The notes under the pieces: generated by a model
Database searches by the model: none
What the model saw: only the letters and a program-made list of their open reading frames with translations
What the model was told of the DNA's origin: nothing
In this document: positions 34,843-44,869 of the stretch, piece after piece
How positions within the stretch are numbered: position 1 is the stretch's first letter
Layout of the letters: each line of letters opens with the position of its first letter
Program-made: the position numbers and the translations under genes
Assembly: GCF_002812705.1 (NCBI RefSeq)
Contig: NZ_CP025030.1
Coordinates: forward strand, 124,001-188,000
From: Achromobacter spanius
Lineage (GTDB): Bacteria; Pseudomonadota; Gammaproteobacteria; Burkholderiales; Burkholderiaceae_B
Direction of reading: 5' to 3'
DNA: 64,000 nt

Positions 34843-35946
34843 AATGGTCAACACCTCGCCCCGTGTCGCGGAGCCAGGTGTCATGTCCCACGCGCGGATG
34901 ACGGGAACGAACTTGTCGGTGAGGATGCGGGTCTCGGCGATGGAGCCGTCTTCGCGTTCGGTGAACTCCCGCTGGAGCGTCTTGTCCTTGTGGGTGTCAC
35001 CTTTGACGACGAGCACGCGCCCGGTCTTGGAGCGCACAACCCCCGAGATCGCACCCGCGGCCAGAGCCAGGGCGAGATGCCAGCGGGACAAGGCCCGCGC
35101 CGGTGGACGCAGCGATTGCTGCGCAGCCCCCAGGTGCGTGTCCTGCGATGGCCACAAGCCTTGCAGCCTGCCAACCTCATCGGCGAACTGCTCGGGCTCC
35201 ATCGTCACGCGGAAGAAATGCTCTGGCTCGGCCGGGCTGGCGGGGACGATGTACGGCAGGAACGGCCACTCGCTCGGCAGTTCCTCGGCTTCGACTTCGC
35301 CTTGCCCTACCTGCAACAGCAGATTGCGCACGGCCTTGACGCCATCGGGCACCTGCTCGCGCTGGCGCACCCGGCGTCCGAAGATCACCACCTGCTTGAA
35401 CTGCGTCTCCACCGCTCGGTAGATGCGCAGGTCCGTGTAGTGGCGCGTCAGCCAGCCGACCAACTCCGCGTCGAGCACGTAGCCGGGGACGATGAAAACC
35501 AGCACGCCGCCGTATTGCAGCAGCGAGAGCGTGCGCTGGTAGAACAGCTTTTCAAGGCGGGCACGGCCCTGGCCCTGATAGCCGATGTTGCCGTTGACGT
35601 CCTTGGACAGGTCCCCATACGGCGGGTTGAGCCAGAGCAGCCCGAAGGACTGCTTGGAGACCATCGTGTCCATCAGGTCCGCGTGCAGGCAGTGATCGAC
35701 CAGGCCGCGGGCATGGCGCGCCCGCTCCGCGTCGAACTCGACGGCGAACGCCTTTGCCTGCTCGCGCCCGAGGGCATGGGCGGCTTCGGCGATCGCCACG
35801 CCTTCGCCGGCGCAGGGATCGAGGATGCACATCGGCCCGTCGCTGGGCATCAGTGCGTTGAGCGCTCTTTCGAGCGTGGGTTCGTCGGTCGGGAAATATC
35901 CGTTCTTGACGAAATTGCGGGCGAGCCGCGGGAACATGAGGGCCAT
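34837..35946 (-). CDS. DUF6094-type adenine methyltransferase-like protein
   Basis: This 369-residue protein looks like a SAM-dependent N6-adenine methyltransferase. It has motif I DPCAGEGVAIAEA at about 43-55 and the catalytic LLWLNPPYGD at about 103-112, with FKQVVIFGRRVRQ later. It corresponds to the DUF6094 proteins of ICEs. It could methylate the ICE DNA to evade restriction. No restriction enzyme gene is adjacent. The start at 35946 has AGGAG just before it. Confidence 0.75.
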   Translation of the reverse strand: MALMFPRLARNFVKNGYFPTDEPTLERALNALMPSDGPMCILDPCAGEGVAIAEAAHALGREQAKAFAVEFDAERARHARGLVDHCLHADLMDTMVSKQSFGLLWLNPPYGDLSKDVNGNIGYQGQGRARLEKLFYQRTLSLLQYGGVLVFIVPGYVLDAELVGWLTRHYTDLRIYRAVETQFKQVVIFGRRVRQREQVPDGVKAVRNLLLQVGQGEVEAEELPSEWPFLPYIVPASPAEPEHFFRVTMEPEQFADEVGRLQGLWPSQDTHLGAAQQSLRPPARALSRWHLALALAAGAISGVVRSKTGRVLVVKGDTHKDKTLQREFTEREDGSIAETRILTDKFVPVIRAWDMTPGSATRGEVLTIR

Positions 35947-35954
35947 GGAAGTCT

Positions 35955-36008
35955 CCTGGTTGGCGGGGATGAAACACGGAAGTACGCCAAGGCGTGCCTC
36001 CGAGGGTG
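35955..36008 (-). promoter_or_regulatory. Hairpin leader before the methyltransferase-like gene
   Basis: The minus strand starts TTGACCCACCCTCGGAGG and contains ACGCC...GGCGT, then GGCGGGG-type pairing before AGGAG. It is a weaker member of the leader family. Confidence 0.4.
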
Positions 36009-36010
36009 GG

Positions 36011-36658
36011 TCAAGCCGCTACCGCTTCCGGCGTCCAAATCTTGGCCGGATACGGATAGGCGGTGAGCGCGTCGCTGCGGATCAGGGAGCCGAGCGCCAG
36101 GGTCAGCGCCGGCACGTCGATGGCGAGCCGATGGCCTTCCAGCGGCCCGAGGGCGAACGGAAGGCGGGCCAGCATCTCGCGGGTTTGCAGCAGTTCCAGC
36201 ACGGTCTCGCGCCAGTGATCGAGCAGCGGCAACGGGCAGGTGTCCCGCACCAGCATCCACAGGCGGTCAAGCCTGTGGGCGCTGTCGCGTGGCAGCAGTG
36301 CCAATGCGCTGGCGTTGGCCTTGTCGGGCTTGACGCAGCGCCGGTCGAACAGCCACACGTTGGACAGCGAGCCGAACAGCGTCCGCCGGTACGCGCGCGT
36401 GATGCGCTTTTCCAGGCGATCGACGTTGCCGATGAATACCGGGACGCTGCCGCCCTGGTCGGTGATGACGTGGAACTGGTCCAGTCCCTGCTCGTCGCGC
36501 CCGAGGGTCAGGCGAGCGAGGAACTGCTGGACGGCGGTGTCCCGCGCCCAGATGGACAGGAAGATCAGGTTGCCCTGGTCATCGCCGACGCAGGCGTCGG
36601 CCATCACGTCCGGGCATTCGTCGATGCGGTACAGCGTGGAAGAAGTGTTTGCGGGCAT
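36011..36658 (-). CDS. Conserved ICE hypothetical protein
   Basis: This 215-residue soluble protein is not recognised. It has no signal peptide or membrane segment. A mixed alpha/beta look (DQGNLIFLSIWARDTAVQQF, FHVITDQGGSVPVFIGNV) and basic patches are all that can be seen. It lies between the methyltransferase gene and a small acidic protein, each with its own leader. Confidence 0.65.
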   Translation of the reverse strand: MPANTSSTLYRIDECPDVMADACVGDDQGNLIFLSIWARDTAVQQFLARLTLGRDEQGLDQFHVITDQGGSVPVFIGNVDRLEKRITRAYRRTLFGSLSNVWLFDRRCVKPDKANASALALLPRDSAHRLDRLWMLVRDTCPLPLLDHWRETVLELLQTREMLARLPFALGPLEGHRLAIDVPALTLALGSLIRSDALTAYPYPAKIWTPEAVAA

Positions 36659-36667
36659 GGTGGTGTC

Positions 36668-36735
36668 CTCGGATGAACGGGAACAGCACCGCCCGCTGGG
36701 GCAAGTACTGCCCCAGGGGGTGGAAGAAAACCGCT
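36668..36735 (-). promoter_or_regulatory. Hairpin leader before 36011-36658
   Basis: TGGGGCA (36697-36703) and TGCCCCA (36709-36715) form a perfect seven-pair stem with a five-base loop, enclosed by CCACC...GGCGGTG. On the transcript it starts CTTCCACC and ends before GAGGACACC-ATG. Confidence 0.6.
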
Positions 36736-36995
36736 CAGTCCGGCTCGAACTGCCGGGTGTGCGGGTTGAAGTGAAGCGGCTCGTCCGCCGAAGTGATCGG
36801 CGTGAAGCCTTCCAGGTAGATGTTGTTGAGGTACTGGTCGCGGTAGGTCAGTGCCTGCCGTGCCTGGTCCTCGGTGAGGCCGTTGTCGATGAAGTACGCC
36901 AGCATTTCCTCGTCGGAGGACACTTCGTCGTTGGACAAACTCCCTTCAACGAGTGCCAGCAACGAGGGCGGAAGCGTTGCCAGGATCGGGTCCAT
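36735..36995 (-). CDS. Small acidic ICE protein
   Basis: This 86-residue acidic protein (SNDEVSSDEEMLAYFIDNGLTEDQARQAL) is unknown. AGGAGG precedes the ATG at 36995. It is 16 bp from the upstream gene 37012-37419 and probably forms an operon with it. Size and charge would suit a DNA-mimic or regulatory protein, but there is no direct evidence. Confidence 0.6.
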   Translation of the reverse strand: MDPILATLPPSLLALVEGSLSNDEVSSDEEMLAYFIDNGLTEDQARQALTYRDQYLNNIYLEGFTPITSADEPLHFNPHTRQFEPD

Positions 36996-37011
36996 GTCGG
37001 TTCCTCCTGGC

Positions 37012-37419
37012 TCAGGCCATCGACGCCGCGGCGGATGCCGCGGATGCCGTGGGTGTGCGCCGCCGGGCGTGGTAGGCGCGAACGCCTGCACGCCAGTCGG
37101 CGGACTGCTCCGGTGCGAGGTCCAGATAGGACAGCGGGCACGTGTAGTAGTACGGGTGCATGGACTCGTCCAAGGACTTGTAGCCCCACTGGCCGCCGCT
37201 TCGTTCAAGCAGATCGCAGCGGATGTAGCGCAGGGACTGGCCCGGTGCGAGATCACGATGCACGCCTTCGACCTTGGCGGTCACTTCGGCGACGGACCAC
37301 AGCACGTTGCCGCGCAGGGTGTGAGCGATGACCTTGACGCTGGCGCGCTCGGTCTCTTGCGGTGCGATCAGTTCCGCGATCAGTTCGGACCGCGATTGGT
37401 TTGAGAAATACCAGCCCAT
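37012..37419 (-). CDS. DUF6927-like ICE protein
   Basis: This 135-residue protein begins MGWYFSNQSRSELIAEL, a start I associate with DUF6927 proteins, and continues with a mixed alpha/beta core (VLWSVAEVTAK, RYIRCDLLERSGGQWGYKSLDESMHPYYYTCPLSYLD). It ends in a low-complexity Ala/Ser tail. The longer ORF back to 37527 was cut because GAGG and the family-like start fall at 37419. Function unknown. Confidence 0.65.
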   Translation of the reverse strand: MGWYFSNQSRSELIAELIAPQETERASVKVIAHTLRGNVLWSVAEVTAKVEGVHRDLAPGQSLRYIRCDLLERSGGQWGYKSLDESMHPYYYTCPLSYLDLAPEQSADWRAGVRAYHARRRTPTASAASAAASMA

Positions 37420-37427
37420 GAGAGGCC

Positions 37428-37503
37428 TCCTCGAAAAGTTGAGCTGAAGGCCTCCCCGTGGGGAAGAACCCCCAGCGGGTGATGGAATGCCGCATCTGCG
37501 GCG
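37428..37503 (-). promoter_or_regulatory. Two-hairpin leader before 37012-37419
   Basis: The transcript has GCCGCA/TGCGGC (37488-37501), then TCCATCACCCGC and a GGGG...CCCC hairpin, then CGGGGAGGCC and GAGGAGG. It closely resembles the leader of the next gene upstream (37885-37955). Confidence 0.6.
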
Positions 37504-37523
37504 AAGGAACCTATGCGTCGCCC

Positions 37524-37865
37524 TCAATCCCAGTCGTCATCGTCTCGATCACAACCGGCCGGGCAGTAGCCGAACTCGATCCCGTGCGAGCAATAGCCAT
37601 GCTCCGCATTCCAGTCCTGGGTTTCCTGCCGTTCGGCAGGTGTTGCGTAGTCCCATTCCTGGGCCGCGATTTCGAGAGCCTGAGCACGTTGCTCATCCGG
37701 CAAACGATTGGCCTGTGCGTCGATCGCCGAACTGAAGAGCGTCACGTAGTGGTCGTAGGACAAGCCGCAACCGCGCTGGGCGTGTGCGGCGGCCGCTTTG
37801 CAAAGGTCCCGCCACGCGGGTTCATCCAGCGTTGAACGCGGGGTATCGCAAGCGATGGTGGACAT
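37524..37865 (-). CDS. Small Cys/Asp-rich ICE protein
   Basis: This 113-residue protein has a helical N-terminal part and an unusual end (GYCSHGIEFGYCPAGCDRDDDDWD) with three cysteines and six closely spaced aspartates, so it may bind a metal. It is not recognised. The ATG at 37865 follows GGAGG. A two-hairpin leader lies directly upstream. Confidence 0.65.
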   Translation of the reverse strand: MSTIACDTPRSTLDEPAWRDLCKAAAAHAQRGCGLSYDHYVTLFSSAIDAQANRLPDEQRAQALEIAAQEWDYATPAERQETQDWNAEHGYCSHGIEFGYCPAGCDRDDDDWD

Positions 37866-37884
37866 GATGGAGACCTCCAGAAAA

Positions 37885-37955
37885 TGGCCAGGGCCTCCCC
37901 CGCATGGGAAAGGAACCCCGGCGGGTGGATGAAGAACACCGCGCATGCGGCGTCT
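37885..37955 (-). promoter_or_regulatory. Two-hairpin leader before 37524-37865
   Basis: GCCGC...GCGGT is followed by TTCATCCACCCGCC, then CGGGGTTCC...CCCATGCGGGGGAGGCC. Except for the loops it matches the leader at 37428-37503, with paired differences in the stems. Confidence 0.6.
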
Positions 37956-37959
37956 GCGA

Positions 37960-38649
37960 TCACGCAGGTTTTGGTTCGGCCTGGCGGCTCCACTCCTGCG
38001 TCTTGAAGTCCAGCGCGTAGCCCAGCTCGCCCAGGCGGGCGATCTGCGCGCGCAGGGTGCGGCGGTCGATGGTCGAATCCAGTTTCACGGACTCGCCCAG
38101 CGGCCACAGCAGGCCGAAGAGCGCGGCGTCACCGTCTTCGGTGCTGCCGGGGGCAGCGGCCGTAGCAGGCGGTGGCGCATCCACGCCGAAGGGCGTGGTA
38201 TCGACCAGCGGGTCCGCGGACGCCTGCACGGGTGCGGGCTTGGCGGGCCTGGACGCTTTGGTGGGCTTGGCCGGCGTTGCCGCAGGCTGCGCCCCTTGCT
38301 CTTCATCGAGCGGATCGACGTCCTGGGTGGCGAAGCTGCGGGCTTCGTCGCGGCTGAGTTTGTCGATGCCGTTGAGCGTCATGCCGTCGAGGCTGGCACG
38401 GATCTCGAACCGCATGCCGCCGCCGACCGGATAGGACTTCGGGAAGATGTACCTGATGATGAATTCCCCGTCGTACTTGCCTTCGGGGTACTGCTCCAGC
38501 TCCGGGTCTTTGACCTCGAAAGTACCGAGGTGCGTCGCGAGGCGGCCAACCGTGAACGGGCCGTTCTTGCCGCGGATGGTACGCAGCGTGAGCTGGCCGG
38601 GGACGACGATGGGCGCAACAGATTTCTCGGAAGCCGATGGGGTTGCCAT
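37960..38649 (-). CDS. DUF3275 family ICE protein
   Basis: This 229-residue protein fits DUF3275. The N-terminal domain (about 15-105) contains TVGRLATHLGTFEVKDPELEQY and YDGEFIIRYIFPKSY. A Pro/Ala/Lys linker (about 115-165) leads to a small C-terminal helical domain. The family is restricted to ICEs of this type and has no known activity. It is preceded by a leader with an eight-pair hairpin. Confidence 0.75.
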   Translation of the reverse strand: MATPSASEKSVAPIVVPGQLTLRTIRGKNGPFTVGRLATHLGTFEVKDPELEQYPEGKYDGEFIIRYIFPKSYPVGGGMRFEIRASLDGMTLNGIDKLSRDEARSFATQDVDPLDEEQGAQPAATPAKPTKASRPAKPAPVQASADPLVDTTPFGVDAPPPATAAAPGSTEDGDAALFGLLWPLGESVKLDSTIDRRTLRAQIARLGELGYALDFKTQEWSRQAEPKPA

Positions 38650-38662
38650 GATGGTTCTCCTG

Positions 38663-38740
38663 ATGATGAATGACGGGCCGCCGACGGCACCCGGTGGATG
38701 AGAGGAAATGGCCTCGCCCGAGGTGGGCGAGGTCCGCGTG
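38663..38740 (-). promoter_or_regulatory. Hairpin leader before DUF3275
   Basis: CCTCGCCC/GGGCGAGG form an eight-pair stem first, followed by CTCTCATCCACCGGGTGCC and GGCGGCCCG. The order is hairpin, TCATCCACC, second hairpin, ribosome-binding site, as in other leaders. Confidence 0.6.
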
Positions 38741-38743
38741 GCA

Positions 38744-39571
38744 TCACGCCTTGAGCTGGCGCATGCCTTCGGCCAGCAGCCACAACGCCCGGTTCAGGCG
38801 CAGGTTCTGGTCGATGCCTTGCACCGGACGGGTGCGCTGATTGCGGCCGTTGGCCGTGCGTCCGTTCAGGCCCCCTTTGACTAGGTTCTCCTGGACGCGG
38901 TTGAAGACGGCCCACAGGTCGTTCTTGCGGTCGTCCCATCGCCGAGGGGCCAGCAGTTGGCTCTCGGTGACAGGCGTGGACTTGGCCGGATCGTCGTACT
39001 TGAGTGCGAGCGCAGAGTTCGCAAAGACCTCCGCTTCGCCCTCATCGAGGGTGATGGTGCGCATCGCATCGCGCGCGTTATGCACGCGCTCGAAACCTTC
39101 GAGGACTCCGTAGGCACCTTCGATCACCTGGCTGGCCACGTCGCCCTTGTGGGGAACGCGGATGTCTGCGGTGGTGTCACCGCAAACCAGGCCGTTGTGG
39201 CAGACGAACCGGAACATGCCGGCGAGCATCTGATAGCTGCTCGTGCCGTCATGGCTGTTGAGCAGGATGATCTCGTTCGCCTCGTCGCCGTTGATCTGGC
39301 TTGCATGGCGAAGTCGGATGAGGTGCTTCGTGTACTCGCGCCGGTCTTCGTTGCGCACGCGCGTCTGACACACCATGAAGGGCTCGAAGCCCTCCTGGCG
39401 CAGCTTGGTCAGCACGGTCGAGGTCGGTATGTAGGCATACCGATCGGACCGGCTCCCATGTGGAGCGTCGGCGAAGATCGACGGAACGACGGCACGAATG
39501 CGGTCGTCCGAGAGTGGGCGATCAGAGCGCAGGATCGGGGATTGCGGAGCAAAGCGGGATACCAGAGACAT
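38744..39571 (-). CDS. DUF932 family protein
   Basis: This 275-residue protein fits DUF932 (phage/plasmid LGT-type), with YIPTSTVLTKLRQEGFEPF, LRHASQINGDEANEIILLNSHDGTSSY and FVCHNGLVCGD in order. The start at 39571 was chosen over upstream Mets because GGAGATC lies in front and the preceding ORF is noise. The family is often found on mobile elements; no activity is established. Confidence 0.8.
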   Translation of the reverse strand: MSLVSRFAPQSPILRSDRPLSDDRIRAVVPSIFADAPHGSRSDRYAYIPTSTVLTKLRQEGFEPFMVCQTRVRNEDRREYTKHLIRLRHASQINGDEANEIILLNSHDGTSSYQMLAGMFRFVCHNGLVCGDTTADIRVPHKGDVASQVIEGAYGVLEGFERVHNARDAMRTITLDEGEAEVFANSALALKYDDPAKSTPVTESQLLAPRRWDDRKNDLWAVFNRVQENLVKGGLNGRTANGRNQRTRPVQGIDQNLRLNRALWLLAEGMRQLKA

Positions 39572-39584
39572 GGCTGATCTCCTT

Positions 39585-39700
39585 TGAGAAATTCGACAAC
39601 CGCGTGGCCGTGAGACCACGCGGAACTCGGGGGATGAAATGCGCAAGCACGCGTCCTGGGGACGCGGCGTACGTGGGGAGGAAAAGCGACAAGGCCCCGT
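39585..39700 (-). promoter_or_regulatory. Hairpin leader before DUF932
   Basis: CCGCGTGG (39600-39607) pairs with CCACGCGG (39616-39623), preceded on the transcript by TTTCATCCCCCGAG and by an upstream CGCGTCC...GGACGCG stem (39650-39665 region). AAGGAG and ATG follow. Confidence 0.6.
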
Positions 39701-39716
39701 GAGAGGCCGTGCCGGA

Positions 39717-40622
39717 TCAGAACGAAGCAGCCAATGCCGGCTCCTGCTCCTGGACTTGCGCCTCGGGCTCGCGCTCGGCGGGCTCGGTGGCCGTGTCGAT
39801 GGCATCGTCGGCTTCGGACGCGGATGCGTCTTCGGCCGGCGGCGCCTCGGCTTGCGCCTGGCTCGTCGGATAGACCTGGGTGCCGTCGATCTTGATGAGA
39901 CCGATGTGGACCAGCGTCGATTCCAGGCTGGCGGCCGGTTCCCCGGCGTGCTCACCCTTGGTGCGGATGTACGGATCGATCTTCATGTCGTTCAGACGGA
40001 AGGCGATCAGCACCTTGCGGTCACCCTCGACGGCCTGAACGCACCGGCGAACCAGGTGCTCGGCTTCCGGGGTGGCGACGATGGTGTCGAAGTACCGATA
40101 CTCCGGTTCATCGACAGGCCCGGCCAGTGCCGCGACGGTGCAAGAGAGGAACGAGTCGCCAGCTTTTGGGGTGACGTCCTTCACACGATTGAGATAGCCG
40201 ATGCCGCGGGTGATCAACTCGTGCTGCTCGATCGAAGCCAGTTCGGCCCGGTCGATCAGTTCGGCCTTGAGCAGTCGCGCCTTGAGGGACGCGGCGGCCT
40301 GACCCTTCTGCTCACCCTTGTCGCGGATGTACACATCGCCCCACAGGTCACCGAGGCGAAAGCGCACCAGCGGGCGCTGCTTGGGATCGTCAACGCCGAT
40401 GTAGCGCTGAACGAGCTTCTTGGCCTCGGCACCCGAGACCTTGACGTCGAAGTAGCGGTAGCTGGGGTCCCGGGCGGGGCCGACCAGCGCGGCGATGGTG
40501 CATGCCAGGAAAGGCTGCGCACGGCGGCCGCCCCGGACGGGCACTTCACGGACACGCTGGATGTAGCCGATGCCCGAGGTGTGGAGGTCGAAATACGATT
40601 TCTCGTTGGACGTGGTGTTCAT
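39717..40622 (-). CDS. STY4534 family ICE replication protein (DUF3577)
   Basis: This 301-residue protein contains two similar halves. Each has a GIGYxxRVxxV start (about 15 and 165), an FLxCTxAALxGPxxxPxYRYFD core and a DxxIRxKGEHAG/QKG segment, so it looks like an internal duplication. It matches the STY4534/DUF3577 family, which I recall as associated with ICE replication. The C-terminus is Ala/Glu-rich. Both leader types (hairpin leader and three-hairpin element B) lie upstream. Confidence 0.8.
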   Translation of the reverse strand: MNTTSNEKSYFDLHTSGIGYIQRVREVPVRGGRRAQPFLACTIAALVGPARDPSYRYFDVKVSGAEAKKLVQRYIGVDDPKQRPLVRFRLGDLWGDVYIRDKGEQKGQAAASLKARLLKAELIDRAELASIEQHELITRGIGYLNRVKDVTPKAGDSFLSCTVAALAGPVDEPEYRYFDTIVATPEAEHLVRRCVQAVEGDRKVLIAFRLNDMKIDPYIRTKGEHAGEPAASLESTLVHIGLIKIDGTQVYPTSQAQAEAPPAEDASASEADDAIDTATEPAEREPEAQVQEQEPALAASF

Positions 40623-40635
40623 GGTGAATCTCCAT

Positions 40636-40735
40636 TGGGATGAAGCGGAGACACACCGGCCCACGCATGCGGGGAAGGTGCGTGACCCCGCGGTGGGTTG
40701 ATAAGGCGAAAGCATCCGCCACCAGAGGCTGGTGG
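40636..40735 (-). promoter_or_regulatory. Hairpin leader before STY4534
   Basis: GCGGGG (40669-40674) pairs with CCCCGC (40686-40691) inside CCCACC...GGGCCGGTG. The transcript starts TTATCAACCCACCGCGGGG, a variant of the leader start, and ends before GGAGATTCACC-ATG. Confidence 0.55.
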
Positions 40736-40769
40736 CCGCTCGCGGAAGGATGCGGTGCGAGCTGGCTCG

Positions 40770-40860
40770 GTCACGCAGTGGGAACTGCGCCGCAACCTCG
40801 AAGACCGATGGTTGCCTGGCATGTCGCTGACGACGTCAGCAGGCATGGGGCCAGCATGGC
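40770..40860 (-). ncRNA. Three-hairpin leader element, copy B (upstream of STY4534)
   Basis: Stems are CGCAGT/ACTGCG (40774-40789), GCAACC/GGTTGC (40792-40815) and GCTGAC/GTCAGC (40826-40840). Compared with copy A, the second stem changes two pairs and the first changes C-G to T-A on both sides. The flanking CATGCTGGCCCCATG also recurs near copy C. Confidence 0.65.
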
Positions 40861-40932
40861 GGGGCCTCGCGCGCGCGGCAGCAATCAATCGGCACCCGGG
40901 CGCTTCCCTTTGTCCGCGCCACCCGGCGCCTG

Positions 40933-41383
40933 TCACAGGCACTTGGCGCCGCGCAGGTGCTCGGGGGTATCGGCGCGCGGACGGCCGGGACGGCTCCAGG
41001 CGCCGCCACCGCGCGCGCCGATCAGCCGCCAGCCGGCGGCGCGCAGGCTGGCGCCACCTTCGTCGGGCATGGTGTAGGTGAGCAGGCGTATGTAGCCCAG
41101 CGCCCTTGCCGCCTGCCAGGCCGCGCCGTAGAGCTTGCTGCAGGCGCTGGGTGTGCCGTCGGTGCACAGCCGCGTGACTTCCAGCGTCCAGGTGCCGCGC
41201 GACCGGGCGGCCGACAATGGCCACGCCGTGGATCAGGTCGCTGTCGCTCAGCGTGACGGCCAGGGCGAACTTCGCGCCCTGGACCGGGCGGTGGTGGCGA
41301 TGGTGCGACAGAACGAATGCATTGGCCGTGCGCAGCGACACCGGTAGGAGGTGCAGCCTCGGCGAGGTCGATGGCGTGTTCAT
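40933..41383 (-). pseudogene. XF1762 family gene, frameshifted
   Basis: The first 63 codons (MNTPSTSPRLHLLPVSLRTA onward) continue in another frame as TWTLEVTRLCTDGT to GAKCL. Both parts look like the XF1762 family (acetyltransferase-like, of unknown role). The break is at about 41184-41192, in CACCTGGACGCTGGAA. Relatives as I remember them read about RHLDDGWTLEVTR, so an 11-bp loss between two CTGGAC copies would explain it. The 451-bp span plus 11 is 462, exactly 154 codons. A short programmed shift is less likely. Confidence 0.6.
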
Positions 41384-41481
41384 GCGGTTGTCTCCGGTGG
41401 CATGCCGGCGTTGTGGCCGGCGGGGCGTGCCTCGGCGGCTGGAGACAAACGCGCACGCGCGGCGATGGCGGCGGTGCGAAC
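41384..41481 (-). promoter_or_regulatory. GC-rich leader before the XF1762 pseudogene
   Basis: GCCGGC and GCCGGC arms around GTTGTG (about 41405-41422) form a hairpin before GGAGACAACCGC-ATG. It resembles the other leaders in position but lacks the TCATCCACC start. Confidence 0.35.
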
Positions 41482-41507
41482 AAAAGAAGGCCCCCGATGC
41501 GGGGGCT
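41482..41507 (-). terminator. Rho-independent terminator of the DUF3085 gene
   Basis: GCCCCCG (41490-41496) and CGGGGGC (41500-41506) form a stem with a three-base loop; on the minus strand a CTTCTTTTG tail follows. It lies 18 bp after the DUF3085 stop codon. Confidence 0.75.
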
Positions 41508-41524
41508 GCGAGGCGGTTGCCGCG

Positions 41525-41821
41525 TCAGGCGGGAGGCACCACTGCTAAGGACAGGTGCGTGGCGGTGGCGGAAAGCACGAGATCGTCCGCCGAGTGCTGG
41601 AGGCGCGTGAACAGGCCGTCCTTCGGGTCGAAATACTCCGCGAAGTCATCGCCGCCCAGCTCGCGGCCGGCGAGGTGCCACCAGTCATCGAACGGGTCGG
41701 TGTCCGGGTTGCATCCGACGGCGTAGGCGAGCAGTGCCTGGCGCCCATCCGGGCGACGCTCCCCACGCTCGGCGAGGAAGTACACGCCCTGATCCTTGAC
41801 CAGGACAATGCGGCACTGATT
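41525..41821 (-). pseudogene. DUF3085 gene, 3' part, split by transposon
   Basis: This is the C-terminal portion (VYFLAERGERRPDGRQALLA to LSLAVVPPA) of a DUF3085 protein. It is cut off from its start by the mercury transposon. Joining it to 45760-45816 after removing one copy of the 5-bp duplication gives a 354-bp frame, 117 residues, reading MSLRFKGADLRPVLTEAIAN and then CRIVLVKDQGVYFLAERG without a break. Before the insertion the gene was therefore intact. Confidence 0.85.
41817..41821. repeat. Target-site duplication TGATT (left)
   Basis: TGATT directly abuts the left terminal repeat and recurs at 45755-45759 beside the right one, the 5-bp duplication expected of Tn3-family transposition. 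Confidence 0.9.
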
Positions 41822-41859
41822 GGGGACGTCTCAGAAAACGGAAAAAATCGTACGCTAAG
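41822..41859 (+). repeat. Left terminal inverted repeat
   Basis: This 38-bp repeat begins GGGGACGTCTCAGAAAACGG and ends CGTACGCTAAG. It differs from the right end by one substitution (position 5) and one A in the A-run. The tnpA stop codon lies inside it. Confidence 0.92.
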
Positions 41860-42852
41860 CCGGTTGCAGCGGTCGTAGCGGCCTGAACTTGCCCGCGCCG
41901 ATCTTGGCGCTGCTGCGCCAGAGGTAATCGCCGGTCAGGTTGATGTGCTCCCAGCCCAGCGGCGACAGGTACTGCAACAGGGCGTCATCGACAGTCTGGC
42001 CGTGACCGCGTAAGGCGTTTGAGGCCCGTTCCAGATAGACCGTGTTCCACAACACTATGGCCGCCGTCACCAGGTTGAGGCCGCTGGCCCGGTAGCGCTG
42101 CTGCTCGAAACTGCGGTCGCGGATTTCGCCCAGCCGGTTGAAGAACACGGCGCGGGCTAGCGCGTTGCGGGCTTCGCCCTTGTTCAGTCCGGCATGCACG
42201 CGGCGGCGCAGCTCGACGCTTTGCAGCCAGTCCAGGATGAACAGCGTTCGCTCGATGCGGCCCAGCTCGCGCAGCGCCACGGCCAGGCCGTTCTGGCGCG
42301 GGTAGCTGCCGAGTTTCCTGAGCATCAGCGAGGCCGTCACCGTGCCCTGCTTGATCGAGGTGGCCAGCCGCACCTTGGCGTTGATCGCCTTGCCGGACGC
42401 CTGGAACTGCTGCTGATGCTTGTGCTTGGCAGCGTTGAACAGCTTGCCCAGGATGCGGTCGTGCAGGTCGATGATTTCGTCGGTGACGGTGGCCATGCCC
42501 TCGATGGCGAGCGCACCAGGGTCGCGTAGCGGCGCTGTGCCTCGAACTTGGCCAGATCGGCGGGCGTCATCTGGCCGCCTTCGCGGGCGATCTTGAGCAG
42601 GCGGTTCTGGTGCACCGACCGCTCGATGCCGGAAGGCAGGTCGAGCGCCTGCCAGGCTTTGAGGCGCTCGATGTGTTCGAGTATGTGGCGCGAGTTCGGC
42701 TTGACGGGCGACTGGCGCAGCCAGGCCAGCCAGGTCGTCTTGCCGTTGTCGTGGCGCTTGAGCAGATCGTCGAGGCGGTGCCGGTGGGTGGCCGACAGGG
42801 GATCGGACAAGGCCGCGTAGATGCGGCGGTTGGCGCGGCTGTAGGCGTTCAT
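41855..42852 (-). pseudogene. tnpA: Tn3-family transposase tnpA, internally deleted and frameshifted
   Basis: Only the two ends of a transposase normally close to 988 residues remain. The N-terminal part ([19 protein letters not shown] onward) is in one frame down to RRYATLV at about 42515. There a single G appears to be missing (GTGCGCTC where GTGGCGCTC would continue LALAIEGMA). The other frame then runs [18 protein letters not shown] to AINAKVRL, where it jumps at about 42368 straight to [16 protein letters not shown], the family's C-terminal region. The span is 998 bp, one short of 333 codons. The DDE catalytic core is absent. Confidence 0.85.
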
Positions 42853-42870
42853 CGAACACCTCCCTTTTCC

Positions 42871-44857
<1,987 letters not shown>

Positions 44858-44869
44858 GGTGATCTCCTT

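Noticed and set aside
34837..35946. Restriction-modification system around the methyltransferase-like gene
   Set aside because: No endonuclease or specificity gene is adjacent; neighbours are small ICE proteins, so an orphan methyltransferase-like protein is the simpler reading.
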